The translations under genes and the position numbers were made by a program. DNA of 64,000 nt from Advenella sp. S44 (GTDB lineage Bacteria; Pseudomonadota; Gammaproteobacteria; Burkholderiales; Burkholderiaceae_B), in assembly GCF_002810445.1 (NCBI RefSeq), contig NZ_NEXS01000003.1:1116001-1180000 (forward strand). The letters are read 5' to 3'. Shown here one piece after another: positions 46,201-53,704 of this stretch. The notes below the pieces were generated by a model. The model ran no database searches and had not been told where the DNA came from. It saw nothing but the letters and a program-made list of their open reading frames with translations. The number at the start of each line of letters is the position of its first letter. Positions within the stretch are counted from its first letter, which is position 1.

Positions 46201-46651
46201 CCAGCGTCAGCTGTTCGCGAAGTGCGTTTTCATCAAGTTTGTCACCCTTTTTGAATGAAAACGAGTAAGCGGCCAGAAATGCGGTGGGCGCTAAGCGATA
46301 CAGGGCGGTTGTGACCGGCACCGTCAGTATGTCGACATTGCCCTGCATGAGTGCAGACAGCGTCTTGAGCCTTTCGGAAATCAGATCCTCGTGCGGCGAA
46401 AAGCCATCGTAAGGCAGGGTTTCCCAGTCTGGAAACTGGCGCACCCGCAGATTCGGATCAAACAATACCACTTCATCGTGCAGCCGCTGCGCTTGCAGCG
46501 GGTCGGCGCACAGCAGTATGAGTGGCTTGCCGGCTTGCTTGGCAAGTTCGGCGCACAGCCACGCGTCTGCCGAGCCCGGGGGACGCGGGTAACTGTAGCG
46601 TTGACCAGGTTTGAGCGCGTTCAGAAGCGGGGTGAGGACGGTGTTTGACAC
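43214..46651 (-). CDS. mfd: Transcription-repair coupling factor
   Basis: Mfd, 1145 aa, displaces RNA polymerase stalled at DNA lesions and recruits UvrA. Order of domains: UvrB-like N-terminus (MSNTVLTPLLNALKPGQRYS onward), RNA-polymerase-interacting CarD-like domain about 480-550 (GDPVVHMQYGIGRYHGL), then the two RecG-like translocase lobes with Walker A (CGDVGFGKTEVALRAAF), DEEH box (LIDEEHRFGVRQKE) and TATPIPRTL, and the C-terminal TRCF domain. The start codon is GTG at 46651. It is divergent from ispD, with a GC-rich gap of about 290 bp. Confidence 0.97.
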   Translation of the reverse strand: MSNTVLTPLLNALKPGQRYSYPRPPGSADAWLCAELAKQAGKPLILLCADPLQAQRLHDEVVLFDPNLRVRQFPDWETLPYDGFSPHEDLISERLKTLSALMQGNVDILTVPVTTALYRLAPTAFLAAYSFSFKKGDKLDENALREQLTLANYAHVSQVAAPGEFCIRGGLIDLFPMGSVLPYRIDLFDDEIESIRSFDMDTQRSLYPVNDVELLPGREFPMDEDARAHFRSRFRDLFEGDPSRATPYKDIGNGIAFAGVEYYLPLFFDETATLFDYMRPETIMVTVGNIEEAIKQFYDDTNSRYRFLKSDRERPVLPPDHLFLSEEQLFVHLKAFARLHLNEQTANDHFAPAPDIAVLRRSDDPFARLRNWLQRGEQRLLLCADSAGRRETLLQLLREQQLEPSAAFDNVQDFVASDIDFGIAIAPLNTGFIIRDRQLCLVTENDLYPGSASVAQRRRRKQERSSNVDAMVRDLSELREGDPVVHMQYGIGRYHGLVTMDLGEGNIELLHLQYSGNSTLYVPVSQLHVISRYSGADPEQAPLHQLGSGQWDRARKKAAKQIRDAAAELLALYALRAAREGFSFKLPFSDYQTFVEGFGFEETADQQAAIDAVISDMTSGKPMDRLVCGDVGFGKTEVALRAAFLCVANGKQVALLCPTTLLAEQHAQTFSDRFADWPVRVAELSRFRSTKQVKAALEGLEDGTVDIVIGTHKLLGKDVKFKRLGLVLIDEEHRFGVRQKEALKALRAEVDILTLTATPIPRTLGMSLEGIRDFSVIATAPQKRLAIKTFVRREDNGTIREAALRELKRGGQVYFLHNEVETIQNRRARLEELLPEARIAVAHGQMPERELEEIMKGFYQQRFNILLCTTIIETGIDVPSANTIIIHRADRLGLAQLHQLRGRVGRSHHQAYAYLLTPGEDAITSNAKKRLEAIQSLEELGSGFFLSMHDLEIRGTGEVLGESQSGNINEIGFTMYSDLLNEAVRALKAGEEPDLETPFNSVCEVKLHTSALLPADYCTDIHARLSLYKQLAHAKSEDDLLAIQEELTDRFGKMPEPARMLIATHRLRILAEALGIIKVDISDEQALLAFGPKTNADPLKMIELVQKQKHIRFSGADKLRIELNNMPDINRRIDTIRLLLKTLAA

Positions 46652-46943
46652 AGGGACAGAGACAGGGAATCGAATCTGTTCATTTTATCAGATACCTGGC
46701 CCCCGCCGCCCGTGCGGGCAACGGATCGGGGCAGGCCGTGCACGCACGCAAAGGCCGTCGGGTGTTGCAAGGGGCCCGCGATAGGGACCGATGGCTTTTT
46801 TTCCTGTCGCCGCTGCGTGCAGCTACCGCGTCGCGCTGCCGCAGCTGCAATGCCGGTGTCTGCGATTTGGTTTGTCTGGCGGCGAGCGTGATATTATCTG
46901 ATCTCTTGAATGATGCGATGGCCGTTCAATGGCGGCTACCTAT

Positions 46944-47648
46944 ATGTCTGACACTATTTTTGCGATTATTCCCGCCGGCGGCGTAGGCAGCCGGGCGCTG
47001 GCAGCGGGCCGGCAAATTCCAAAGCAGTATTGCAAAATCGGCGGCGTGACCATGCTGCAGCGTGCCGTTGATGCCCTGCGCAAAGATAACAGAGTGGCCT
47101 CGGTCCATATCGGAGTGACGGTCGAAGACAACTGGATCGATACGCTTGAGCTGGACGATCATGTTCACGTGCACCGCACCGCAGGTGCTACGCGAGCTCA
47201 TACGGTGGCCGCAACGCTGCGGGCTGTGCTGGATTATTACGGTCGTGATGGCTGGGCGCTGGTGCACGACGCGGCAAGGCCGGGCTTGCAGTCTGAATCG
47301 CTTACCGCATTGATTGACGCCTGCCTGAGCCAGCAGCAGGGGGGGCTGCTGGCATTGCCAGTGCCTGATACCGTCAAGCGCGCCACGGTCAATGAGCAAC
47401 AGCAGGTTTGCGTTGCGCAGACGATACCGCGTGAGGGCCTGTGGCTGGCGCAGACACCGCAATTTTTTCCGGCAGGCGCACTGCTGCAAGCACTCAACGA
47501 CGGGATTGAGACCGGGCTGGATATTACGGACGAAGCCTCGGCCATGGAGGCAGCGGGCATCAGGCCGTTATTGGTGCGCGGTACGGCAGAAAATATGAAA
47601 GTCACCTGGCCTGCCGATTTCGCCATGATGGAAAAATGGCAATTGTGA
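46944..47648 (+). CDS. ispD: 2-C-methyl-D-erythritol 4-phosphate cytidylyltransferase
   Basis: Cytidylyltransferase of the methylerythritol phosphate isoprenoid pathway, 234 aa. The nucleotide-binding loop is IIPAGGVGSRALAAGRQIPK followed by QY. WALVHDAARPGL and IDACLSQQQGG, then VPDTVKRA and LAQTPQFF, are family blocks. The AGG in place of the common AAG in the PAAG motif is minor. I chose ATG 46944 (MSDTIFAIIP) as the typical N-terminus; an ATG 15 bp upstream is in frame. ispF follows after 225 bp. Confidence 0.95.
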   Translation: MSDTIFAIIPAGGVGSRALAAGRQIPKQYCKIGGVTMLQRAVDALRKDNRVASVHIGVTVEDNWIDTLELDDHVHVHRTAGATRAHTVAATLRAVLDYYGRDGWALVHDAARPGLQSESLTALIDACLSQQQGGLLALPVPDTVKRATVNEQQQVCVAQTIPREGLWLAQTPQFFPAGALLQALNDGIETGLDITDEASAMEAAGIRPLLVRGTAENMKVTWPADFAMMEKWQL

Positions 47649-47873
47649 TCGCAGGAAATCGTATTGGAACCCGCGATGAGTATCGAGAAAGAATTGTGAT
47701 GGAATCGCACCGAAGCTGTGGAGCAATTGCGGGGAACCAGGATAGCGCAGCGAGGGCACTGCGACGGAAACCCGATGGAACCGAAAGCGGCCCAGGATTC
47801 TACGGTCTGGCGAATGCCTGGCACAGACCATATTTGTAAGTAAGATGTTAACGAATTATGAAGGGAGTGCGTG

Positions 47874-48359
47874 ATGACAATTGGCTTGCGGGTCGGACAG
47901 GGATTTGATGTCCATGCGTTGCAAGAGGGACGGCCGCTGATATTGGGCGGTGTCACCATTGCCCATAGTCACGGACTGCTTGGGCATTCCGATGCCGATG
48001 CGCTGTTGCATGCCATTACGGACGCAATACTGGGCGCGGCGGCGCTGGGCGATATCGGTCGCTTGTTTCCCGATACCGACCCTGCATTCAAGGATAGTGA
48101 CAGCCGGGTCTTGCTGCGTGAAGCGTATCGCCGTGTAAGGCAAGCGGGGTGGCAGGTGGTCAACGTGGATGCCACCGTTCATGCTCAGGCGCCCAAGATC
48201 ATGCCGTATGCGCCGGACATGGTGCGCAACATTGCGGCCGATCTGCAACTGGATCCCGGTTGCGTGAACGTCAAGGGAAAAACCAATGAGCACCTGGGCT
48301 ACCTTGGGCGCAAGGAAGGAATCGCGGCGACTGCGGTCGCTTTGCTGGCCAGCCTGTGA
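47874..48359 (+). CDS. ispF: 2-C-methyl-D-erythritol 2,4-cyclodiphosphate synthase
   Basis: Enzyme of the methylerythritol phosphate pathway, 161 aa, forming the cyclic diphosphate intermediate. Zinc ligands and active site: [11 protein letters not shown] (Asp, His), [39 protein letters not shown] and [22 protein letters not shown] before the ATG at 47874 decides it over the adjoining GTG. Unlike the common adjacent or fused ispDF, 225 bp of unassigned sequence separates it from ispD. Confidence 0.96.
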   Translation: MTIGLRVGQGFDVHALQEGRPLILGGVTIAHSHGLLGHSDADALLHAITDAILGAAALGDIGRLFPDTDPAFKDSDSRVLLREAYRRVRQAGWQVVNVDATVHAQAPKIMPYAPDMVRNIAADLQLDPGCVNVKGKTNEHLGYLGRKEGIAATAVALLASL

Positions 48360-48538
48360 CGTGACGTTTTGCGTACGTAAAAAAGCCGATTCGTACAGCC
48401 GCCAGCAGAAAAAAGGCTGTCCCTTGTGCCGCCAGCGCCATTTTTCCCATCTGGCCGGCGCCGCCCGGCGGCGCTGAGCAAGCAAAAAAAGCCGCGACAA
48501 TGGGTCACGGCGTGGCAGTGTTCAGAACACGGCGATTG

Positions 48539-49057
48539 TTATTTTCCTGTGGCTGTCAGGGCGAGTGCAGCAGCATTCACAACAGAGGCAATGCGCCCTG
48601 CATCACGCAGTTGCTCGATCGTAAAGCCGGCTTTTTTCAGATTGTCGAAATGCGATTTCACGCAGAAGTGGCATTTGCCGACAATTGAAGCGGCCAGGGC
48701 AAACAGCTCAAAACGTTCCTGCTCGATGCCCCCATGAGAGGAGTAGGCATTCATGCGTAGCATGGGTGGCAGGCTCTTTAGCTGGCTGTCGTCTGTCATT
48801 TCCACATAGGGATACCAGATGTTATTCATTCCCATCAGGGCCGCAGCGGTCAGTACGCCATTGGCATCTTCTTCAGACAAGCCAGCCTTGAACTGTTCGA
48901 TCAGAAACGCATTTTTGGCCGCATATGCGCAGGCCAGGGCCACCCCGACTGCATCGGCCGGCTTGAGCGAAGAGCGGGCAATAGTGCCATCCAAGTTCAA
49001 CCGGATATCCTTGGCCCAGTCCGGAATTTCATTTTTTATCGTGGTTAGAAATTGCAT
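48539..49057 (-). CDS. ahpD: Alkyl hydroperoxide reductase AhpD-type protein
   Basis: Carboxymuconolactone-decarboxylase/AhpD fold protein, 172 aa, cytoplasmic. The redox motif CxxC with its conserved His is seen as KCHFCVKSHFDNLKKAGF near residue 130-145. Length and the all-helical text match AhpD, which reduces AhpC. It lies 56 bp downstream of ahpC with a terminator-like hairpin between them, so it probably receives only part of the ahpC transcription. Confidence 0.9.
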   Translation of the reverse strand: MQFLTTIKNEIPDWAKDIRLNLDGTIARSSLKPADAVGVALACAYAAKNAFLIEQFKAGLSEEDANGVLTAAALMGMNNIWYPYVEMTDDSQLKSLPPMLRMNAYSSHGGIEQERFELFALAASIVGKCHFCVKSHFDNLKKAGFTIEQLRDAGRIASVVNAAALALTATGK

Positions 49058-49083
49058 AGTTTTTTCCTATTGAAAGGTGGAGG

Positions 49084-49105
49084 AAAAACCCGGCGAACCG
49101 GGTTT
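49084..49105 (-). terminator. Hairpin between ahpC and ahpD
   Basis: On the minus strand AAACCCGG, loop TTCG, CCGGGTTT, then TTTCC: an 8-bp stem with a stable tetraloop and five T (plus-strand A run 49084-49088). It probably acts as a partial terminator that lowers ahpD relative to ahpC. Confidence 0.72.
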
Positions 49106-49113
49106 GATGCAAA

Positions 49114-49662
49114 TTACAGTGTATCGCCACCCGCAGCGCGATTGCACGGGCACAGTTCATCTGTCTGCAAGCCGTCCAGAATACGCAGGATTTCCTCAGG
49201 ACTGCGACCCACGTTCAAGTTGTTCACCGAGACGTGCTGAATAACGTTGTCGGGATCAACAATGAAAGTTGCGCGCAGGGCCACGCCTTCGTTGCGCTCG
49301 CGCACGCCCAGCTGATCGATCAGCGAGCCGGTGGAGTCGGCAAACGAGTAGTGAGCCAGTTTGTTCAGGTCTGGGTGCTCGCGGCGCCATGCCAGTTTGC
49401 AAAACTCATTGTCAACGGAACCGCCCAGCAGCACGGCATCACGATCTTCGAAGTCTTTGGCCAGGTTGTTAAAGCCAACGATCTCAGTCGGGCATACGAA
49501 GGTGAAATCTTTTGGATAGAAGTAAATAACTTTCCATTTACCCGGGAAAGAGGATTCTGTTACGTCTTCGAACGCAGATACGCCGTTTTCTTCGTGATTG
49601 TTAAAACCCGGTTTGACACCGACGACTTTAAACGATTCAAGCTTTTCACCAACTGTTTTCAT
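49114..49662 (-). CDS. ahpC: Peroxiredoxin AhpC
   Basis: Two-cysteine peroxiredoxin of 182 aa reducing hydroperoxides and peroxynitrite. The peroxidatic Cys is in YPKDFTFVCPTEIVGF, and the resolving Cys is in the C-terminal DELCPCNRAAGGD. The CPC end is the type paired with AhpD, as in mycobacteria, rather than with AhpF. This matches the ahpD gene just downstream. No oxyR gene lies beside it. An upstream TTACCTCAT gives GAGGTAA as ribosome binding site. Confidence 0.95.
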   Translation of the reverse strand: MKTVGEKLESFKVVGVKPGFNNHEENGVSAFEDVTESSFPGKWKVIYFYPKDFTFVCPTEIVGFNNLAKDFEDRDAVLLGGSVDNEFCKLAWRREHPDLNKLAHYSFADSTGSLIDQLGVRERNEGVALRATFIVDPDNVIQHVSVNNLNVGRSPEEILRILDGLQTDELCPCNRAAGGDTL

Positions 49663-49810
49663 AACTTTACCTCATAAGAAGTTGAACAACCGCCCGGTAT
49701 TGCCGAGCCTGCTTATTGGCCTCGCCAAATGGCGTGGCAAGAGAACGATCCGAATTTCCGCAAGGAGATTCGATCTTCTCCAATATCAATCTTAATCATA
49801 TTTTACACTA

Positions 49811-51220
49811 TCAAAACTGGGTGTCTAATTGATAATTTCTATCTCGCGCCTTGGGAATTTCTATGTGCCCGACCAGGCCGGTGGGTTGGTTTGGTAGCAG
49901 TTTTAAGGTGCCTCCGACGTGCTGTAGCAGTCGCTCGACGATAGAAAGACCCAGGCCGGCGCCAGATACGCCGGTGCGCGCGGCTTCGCCCCGTGAAAAG
50001 GGCCGCAGTAGCCTTTCGGTGTCCTTGGCGTTGATACCCGGTCCGTTGTCGCAAATATCGATTTCAATCACGCCGCCTCTTTCCCGTGCCAGCACCAGGA
50101 TATGGGGCTGGCCGTCAGCGACAGAACGACCGTAGCGTCGGCTGTTTTCAATCAGATTGCTGACAATCCGCTTCAAGTTCAGTTCTCCGATGCGCGCGTA
50201 CAGATTCGGCTGAATTCTAGTGTGTAGCGTGCCGCCCAGCGATTCTGTATGCGCCTTTTCCCGATCGGTGATGTCCCGCAAAATTACGGAAACATCGATT
50301 GCTCTTTCGGGCAGTACAGCCGCAGGCCGGGCATATTCCATCAACTGCCCGATACTGTGATCAATCTGTCCCAGGTCTTCGTCGATCGCGGTGCGGGTTT
50401 CGTCGCTCACGTTGCTCAGTTCAATCTCCAGACGCATGCGCGCCAGTGGGGTGCGCAGGTCATGGGAAATGCCGGCGAGCATCAGTTCGCGATCGGCTTC
50501 AGTCTGACGGATGTCGCGCGCCATGCGATTGAACGCATTATTGAGTTCACGTATCTCAAGCGGCCCCTGGTCATCCGGCAGTGGGGCGGGGTTTTCACCG
50601 CGCGCGACTTGCTGGGCTGCCTTGGCCAACCGAGACAGCGGCGTATTGACAAAACGTACGCTGATGGCAGCGCCGATCAACGCCAGCAACAGGGCAATTA
50701 CGCCCCAGCCGATCCACTCGCGCATTTGCGGCAGGTTTTCCGTGGATGATTTAAGCAGTAGCCAGTAAAGTTCGTCGCCCACATTGAAACTGATCCAGAT
50801 GCCCGGTTCTCCGTTCATGCTGGAAGCGATCTTGGTTTCGGTCTGAGTGTCGGAGCGCTGGATCTTGTCGGCGAAGATGCGCCAGAAGGTCGTGTCGGGC
50901 AGGGGCTGCAGGACATCATCAAGTTGCCGGGGGAAAACCTGGATGTCTCCGGTTGTGGCCAGGTCAATGACCAGCGCATTGCGATCATTGGGTGGCACGT
51001 AGGCCAGCGATTTGCGGGTGATCTTCAGGGCCGTGATGCCGCGTTCGGCCATTTGCGTGGCTCGTGGCTCTTCCTGCATATTGAAAAAAACAATCAGCCA
51101 GCACGTCAGACTGACGGCCAGAAGTGCCGCCAGTAAGAAAAAAGACCGGCTGAACAAGCTCAGCCGGATCTTTGATGCGAAATTCTGCAGTTGAGGAAAT
51201 TGTACCGGAGCAGCAGCCAT
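49811..51220 (-). CDS. envZ: Sensor histidine kinase, EnvZ-like
   Basis: Inner-membrane sensor kinase of 469 aa. Membrane segment 1 at about 25-47, periplasmic sensor region to about 168, membrane segment 2 about 168-190, then HAMP (VNTPLSRLAKAAQQVARGE), dimerisation domain with phospho-acceptor His253 in GISHDLRTPLARMRLEIELS, and ATPase domain with NLIENSRRYG, CDNGPGI and GAGLGLSIV. It lies 15 bp downstream of the OmpR-like gene. The osmosensing, porin-regulating role is inferred from family resemblance; the porin at 21.7 kb is a plausible target. Confidence 0.88.
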   Translation of the reverse strand: MAAAPVQFPQLQNFASKIRLSLFSRSFFLLAALLAVSLTCWLIVFFNMQEEPRATQMAERGITALKITRKSLAYVPPNDRNALVIDLATTGDIQVFPRQLDDVLQPLPDTTFWRIFADKIQRSDTQTETKIASSMNGEPGIWISFNVGDELYWLLLKSSTENLPQMREWIGWGVIALLLALIGAAISVRFVNTPLSRLAKAAQQVARGENPAPLPDDQGPLEIRELNNAFNRMARDIRQTEADRELMLAGISHDLRTPLARMRLEIELSNVSDETRTAIDEDLGQIDHSIGQLMEYARPAAVLPERAIDVSVILRDITDREKAHTESLGGTLHTRIQPNLYARIGELNLKRIVSNLIENSRRYGRSVADGQPHILVLARERGGVIEIDICDNGPGINAKDTERLLRPFSRGEAARTGVSGAGLGLSIVERLLQHVGGTLKLLPNQPTGLVGHIEIPKARDRNYQLDTQF

Positions 51221-51235
51221 GGTGGCGCCGTCTTT

Positions 51236-51979
51236 TTAGTTACCGCCGTCAGGAACGAAGACGTAACCCAGTCCCCAGACGGTCTGGATAAACACCGGTT
51301 TGGCCGGATTCGGCTCTATCAGCTTGCGCAGACGGGAAATTTGAACATCAAGGCTGCGGTCAAAGGCTTCGTATTCGCGACCACGGGCCAGCTCCATCAG
51401 TTTGTCGCGCGAAAGCGGCACTTTAGGATGACGGGCGAAAACCTTCAATACCGAGAATTCCCCGGTCGTGATGGCTACAACGTCTTCGCCGCGGGACAGC
51501 GTGCGAGTCGATAAATTCAGTGTATACGGCCCGAAAGCGATGGATTCGTTTTCCTGGCTGGGTGCGCCCGGATGCTCTTCGGAGCCGCGACGGCGCAATA
51601 TGGCGTTGACGCGGGCCAGCAGTTCACGCGGATTGAATGGCTTGGAAAGATAATCGTCGGCGCCCATTTCCAGCCCCAGGATACGGTCGATTTCTTCGGC
51701 TTTGGCCGTCAACATAATGATGGGGGTGTTGTCGTTGGCGCCGCGCAGCCGGCGACAGATGGACAGGCCGTCTTCCCCGGGCAGCATCAGGTCCAGCACC
51801 AGCAGGTCGAAATGCTCGCGCTGCCAGAGCTTGGTCATTTCCTTCCCGTCTTCGGCAACGAACACATTGAAACCTTGTTCAGTCAGATATCGGCGCAGCA
51901 GGTCGCGAAGGCGAGGGTCATCATCGACTACCAGAATTTTGCGTGGGGGTGTTGACGAGGCAGTTTGTGGTGTATTCAT
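51236..51979 (-). CDS. ompR: Response regulator, OmpR family
   Basis: Two-component response regulator of 247 aa with an N-terminal receiver (ILVVDDDPRLRDLLRRYLTE, phospho-acceptor Asp63 in LLVLDLMLPGEDG, Lys in YLSKPFNPRELLARV) and a C-terminal winged helix (TTGEFSVLKVFARHPKVPLS, then SLDVQISRLRKLIEPNPA). Close resemblance to OmpR, including the TVWGLGYVF end. It is the first gene of the ompR-envZ operon and is divergent from the tsaB-rimI fusion gene across 390 bp. Confidence 0.92.
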   Translation of the reverse strand: MNTPQTASSTPPRKILVVDDDPRLRDLLRRYLTEQGFNVFVAEDGKEMTKLWQREHFDLLVLDLMLPGEDGLSICRRLRGANDNTPIIMLTAKAEEIDRILGLEMGADDYLSKPFNPRELLARVNAILRRRGSEEHPGAPSQENESIAFGPYTLNLSTRTLSRGEDVVAITTGEFSVLKVFARHPKVPLSRDKLMELARGREYEAFDRSLDVQISRLRKLIEPNPAKPVFIQTVWGLGYVFVPDGGN

Positions 51980-52369
51980 ACTAAATGATTAAGAGCTTCC
52001 GAGAGAAGTGACAGGACTATTTGAGCACATGTTACAGTTTCTGCTGTCGCCGATGGCTCAATTTTCACCATCAGTTACACTAAAAATATTTCACCGCGCC
52101 TGTATGGGTAATACAGACATATTGATGCAGTTTGTTTCAAAAAGAAACAATAAAGCGCTGGTGTGCTAGCGGGTTGTGGTCAATCGGCAGCATCGGAACG
52201 AGCAAGCAGACTACGCTATTCATTTTAGCGCAAATCGGACCGGACACATCCCGCTTCCTGTTTATAATTGCGGGATCAGATGCCAGGCTTGCAGGGGCTG
52301 CCCGTTACCGTGCAGCCGGGCATCGACCGCCTGGCCAATACGAACCCATTTTCCGAAAAAGCGCCGTTT
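51980..52369. promoter_or_regulatory. Divergent control region, ompR / tsaB-rimI
   Basis: A 390-bp gap with two palindromes: CTGTAT-N5-ATACAG (52100-52116) and TTGTTTC-N5-GAAACAA (52132-52150). TATAAT at 52263-52268 could be the -10 of the tsaB-rimI gene, leaving a leader of about 95 nt. No further gene is seen. Confidence 0.45.
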
Positions 52370-53704
52370 ATGAATGTCAACCTGATCTCCCTTGAAAGCT
52401 CGGCCACCTGTTCGTCGGTGGCGCTGTTGTGCTACGAGGGCGGGCAGTCACAAACCACCGAGCAGGTCAGCAACCAGGCCCAGGGCCACGCAGAACAAGT
52501 GCTGCCCATGATTGAGCATTTACTCAATTCCGCCGGCATAAGCCGGAGCGATATCAGCGGTATTGTCTTCGGCCAGGGGCCGGGTGGCTTTACGGGCTTG
52601 CGCATCGCCGCCGGCATGGCGCAAGGAATGGGGCTGGGGCTGGATATCCCGGTATTTCCGGTGACCTCGCTGCTTGCCGTGGCTGAAACGGTCAGGCCGG
52701 TGGCGCCGTCGACATTGATTGTCAGCTTGCTGGATGCCCGCATGCAAGAGATTTTTCTGGCATGTTTCAGGGAAACGGGCGACAGTGACCTGCAGCAGGT
52801 GCAGGCGCCGTGTCTGGTCGCTGCCGAACAGATCCCCTTGTGGCTTGAGCGCGTTCGGCTTGCGGCCGGTAGTAGCTTGACTGAGCAGGGTTCGGGTACG
52901 CTATTGCCCGATGCGCCGGCGCTAGTATTGGCAGGCTCCGGTGTCAGGGCGTGCCCGGGGCTGGCGCAACTGGCCGGGGTAAAGCTTGTTCCCGATGCAC
53001 AGTCGCGTGCGGCGGTCATGGCCAATATTGGTTTGCGAGCGTGGATCGCCGGCCGTTTCATTCCTGCAGATCAGGCAGCGCCGTTGTATGTGCGCGATAA
53101 AGTCGCATTTACCACAAGTGAAAGGCAGGGCGGGCAAGGGGGTAATCCGCGCGCCGTCCCCCTGAACCCGGCGCGGAATGAGCAGGATGCAGAGCCGACA
53201 ACGCTCTCGCAAGCGGCCCGCGAGCGTACTCAGACCATTGAATCACTGCAGCAGCGCCATCTGATACGGCGCATGACGCACGAGGATATCGAGGCGGTCG
53301 TGAAAATTGAACGCCGGGTGCAGTCACATCCCTGGACCGAGGGGAATTTCCGCGACGCGTTAAAAGCTGGTTACGAAGCGTGGGTCGTGTGTCACGACGG
53401 CGAGGTAGTAGCATTTTCGTTGCAACTAATGGCGCCCGATGTGTCGCATCTGCTGCTAATTGGTGTGAGACCCGATTGGCAGGGTCAAGGCGTGGGGGCA
53501 GGTCTGCTTGCCTGGGGAGAGGCGCGCTTGCTTGATCAAAAACTGGACACTCAAGTGCTGGAGGTGCGACCTTCCAATACCCCGGCCATTGCCTTTTATC
53601 GCCGCTGGGGTTATGAACAGATAGGCGTGCGCAAGGGCTACTACCCGGATGGACGCGGCAAGAGTGAAGACGCCTGGGTCTTGCAAAAAGCCGTGGTATC
53701 CTGA
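52370..53704 (+). CDS. tsaB-rimI: Fused TsaB (t6A synthesis) and RimI (N-acetyltransferase)
   Basis: A 444-aa two-domain protein. Residues 1-252 are TsaB, the partner of TsaD in making the t6A37 modification of tRNAs: MNVNLISLESSATCSSVALL, FGQGPGGFTGLRIAAGMAQG, and the terminal PLYVRDKVAFTTSER. After a linker of about 45 residues (253-297), residues 298-444 are a GNAT domain like RimI, which acetylates ribosomal protein S18: RRMTHEDIEAVVKIE, the acetyl-CoA loop VRPDWQGQGVGAGLL, and EVRPSNTPAIAFYRRWGYEQ. No stop or frameshift is seen between them. The start at 52370 fits TsaB homology. The stop overlaps the next gene by one base. Confidence 0.88.
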   Translation: MNVNLISLESSATCSSVALLCYEGGQSQTTEQVSNQAQGHAEQVLPMIEHLLNSAGISRSDISGIVFGQGPGGFTGLRIAAGMAQGMGLGLDIPVFPVTSLLAVAETVRPVAPSTLIVSLLDARMQEIFLACFRETGDSDLQQVQAPCLVAAEQIPLWLERVRLAAGSSLTEQGSGTLLPDAPALVLAGSGVRACPGLAQLAGVKLVPDAQSRAAVMANIGLRAWIAGRFIPADQAAPLYVRDKVAFTTSERQGGQGGNPRAVPLNPARNEQDAEPTTLSQAARERTQTIESLQQRHLIRRMTHEDIEAVVKIERRVQSHPWTEGNFRDALKAGYEAWVVCHDGEVVAFSLQLMAPDVSHLLLIGVRPDWQGQGVGAGLLAWGEARLLDQKLDTQVLEVRPSNTPAIAFYRRWGYEQIGVRKGYYPDGRGKSEDAWVLQKAVVS

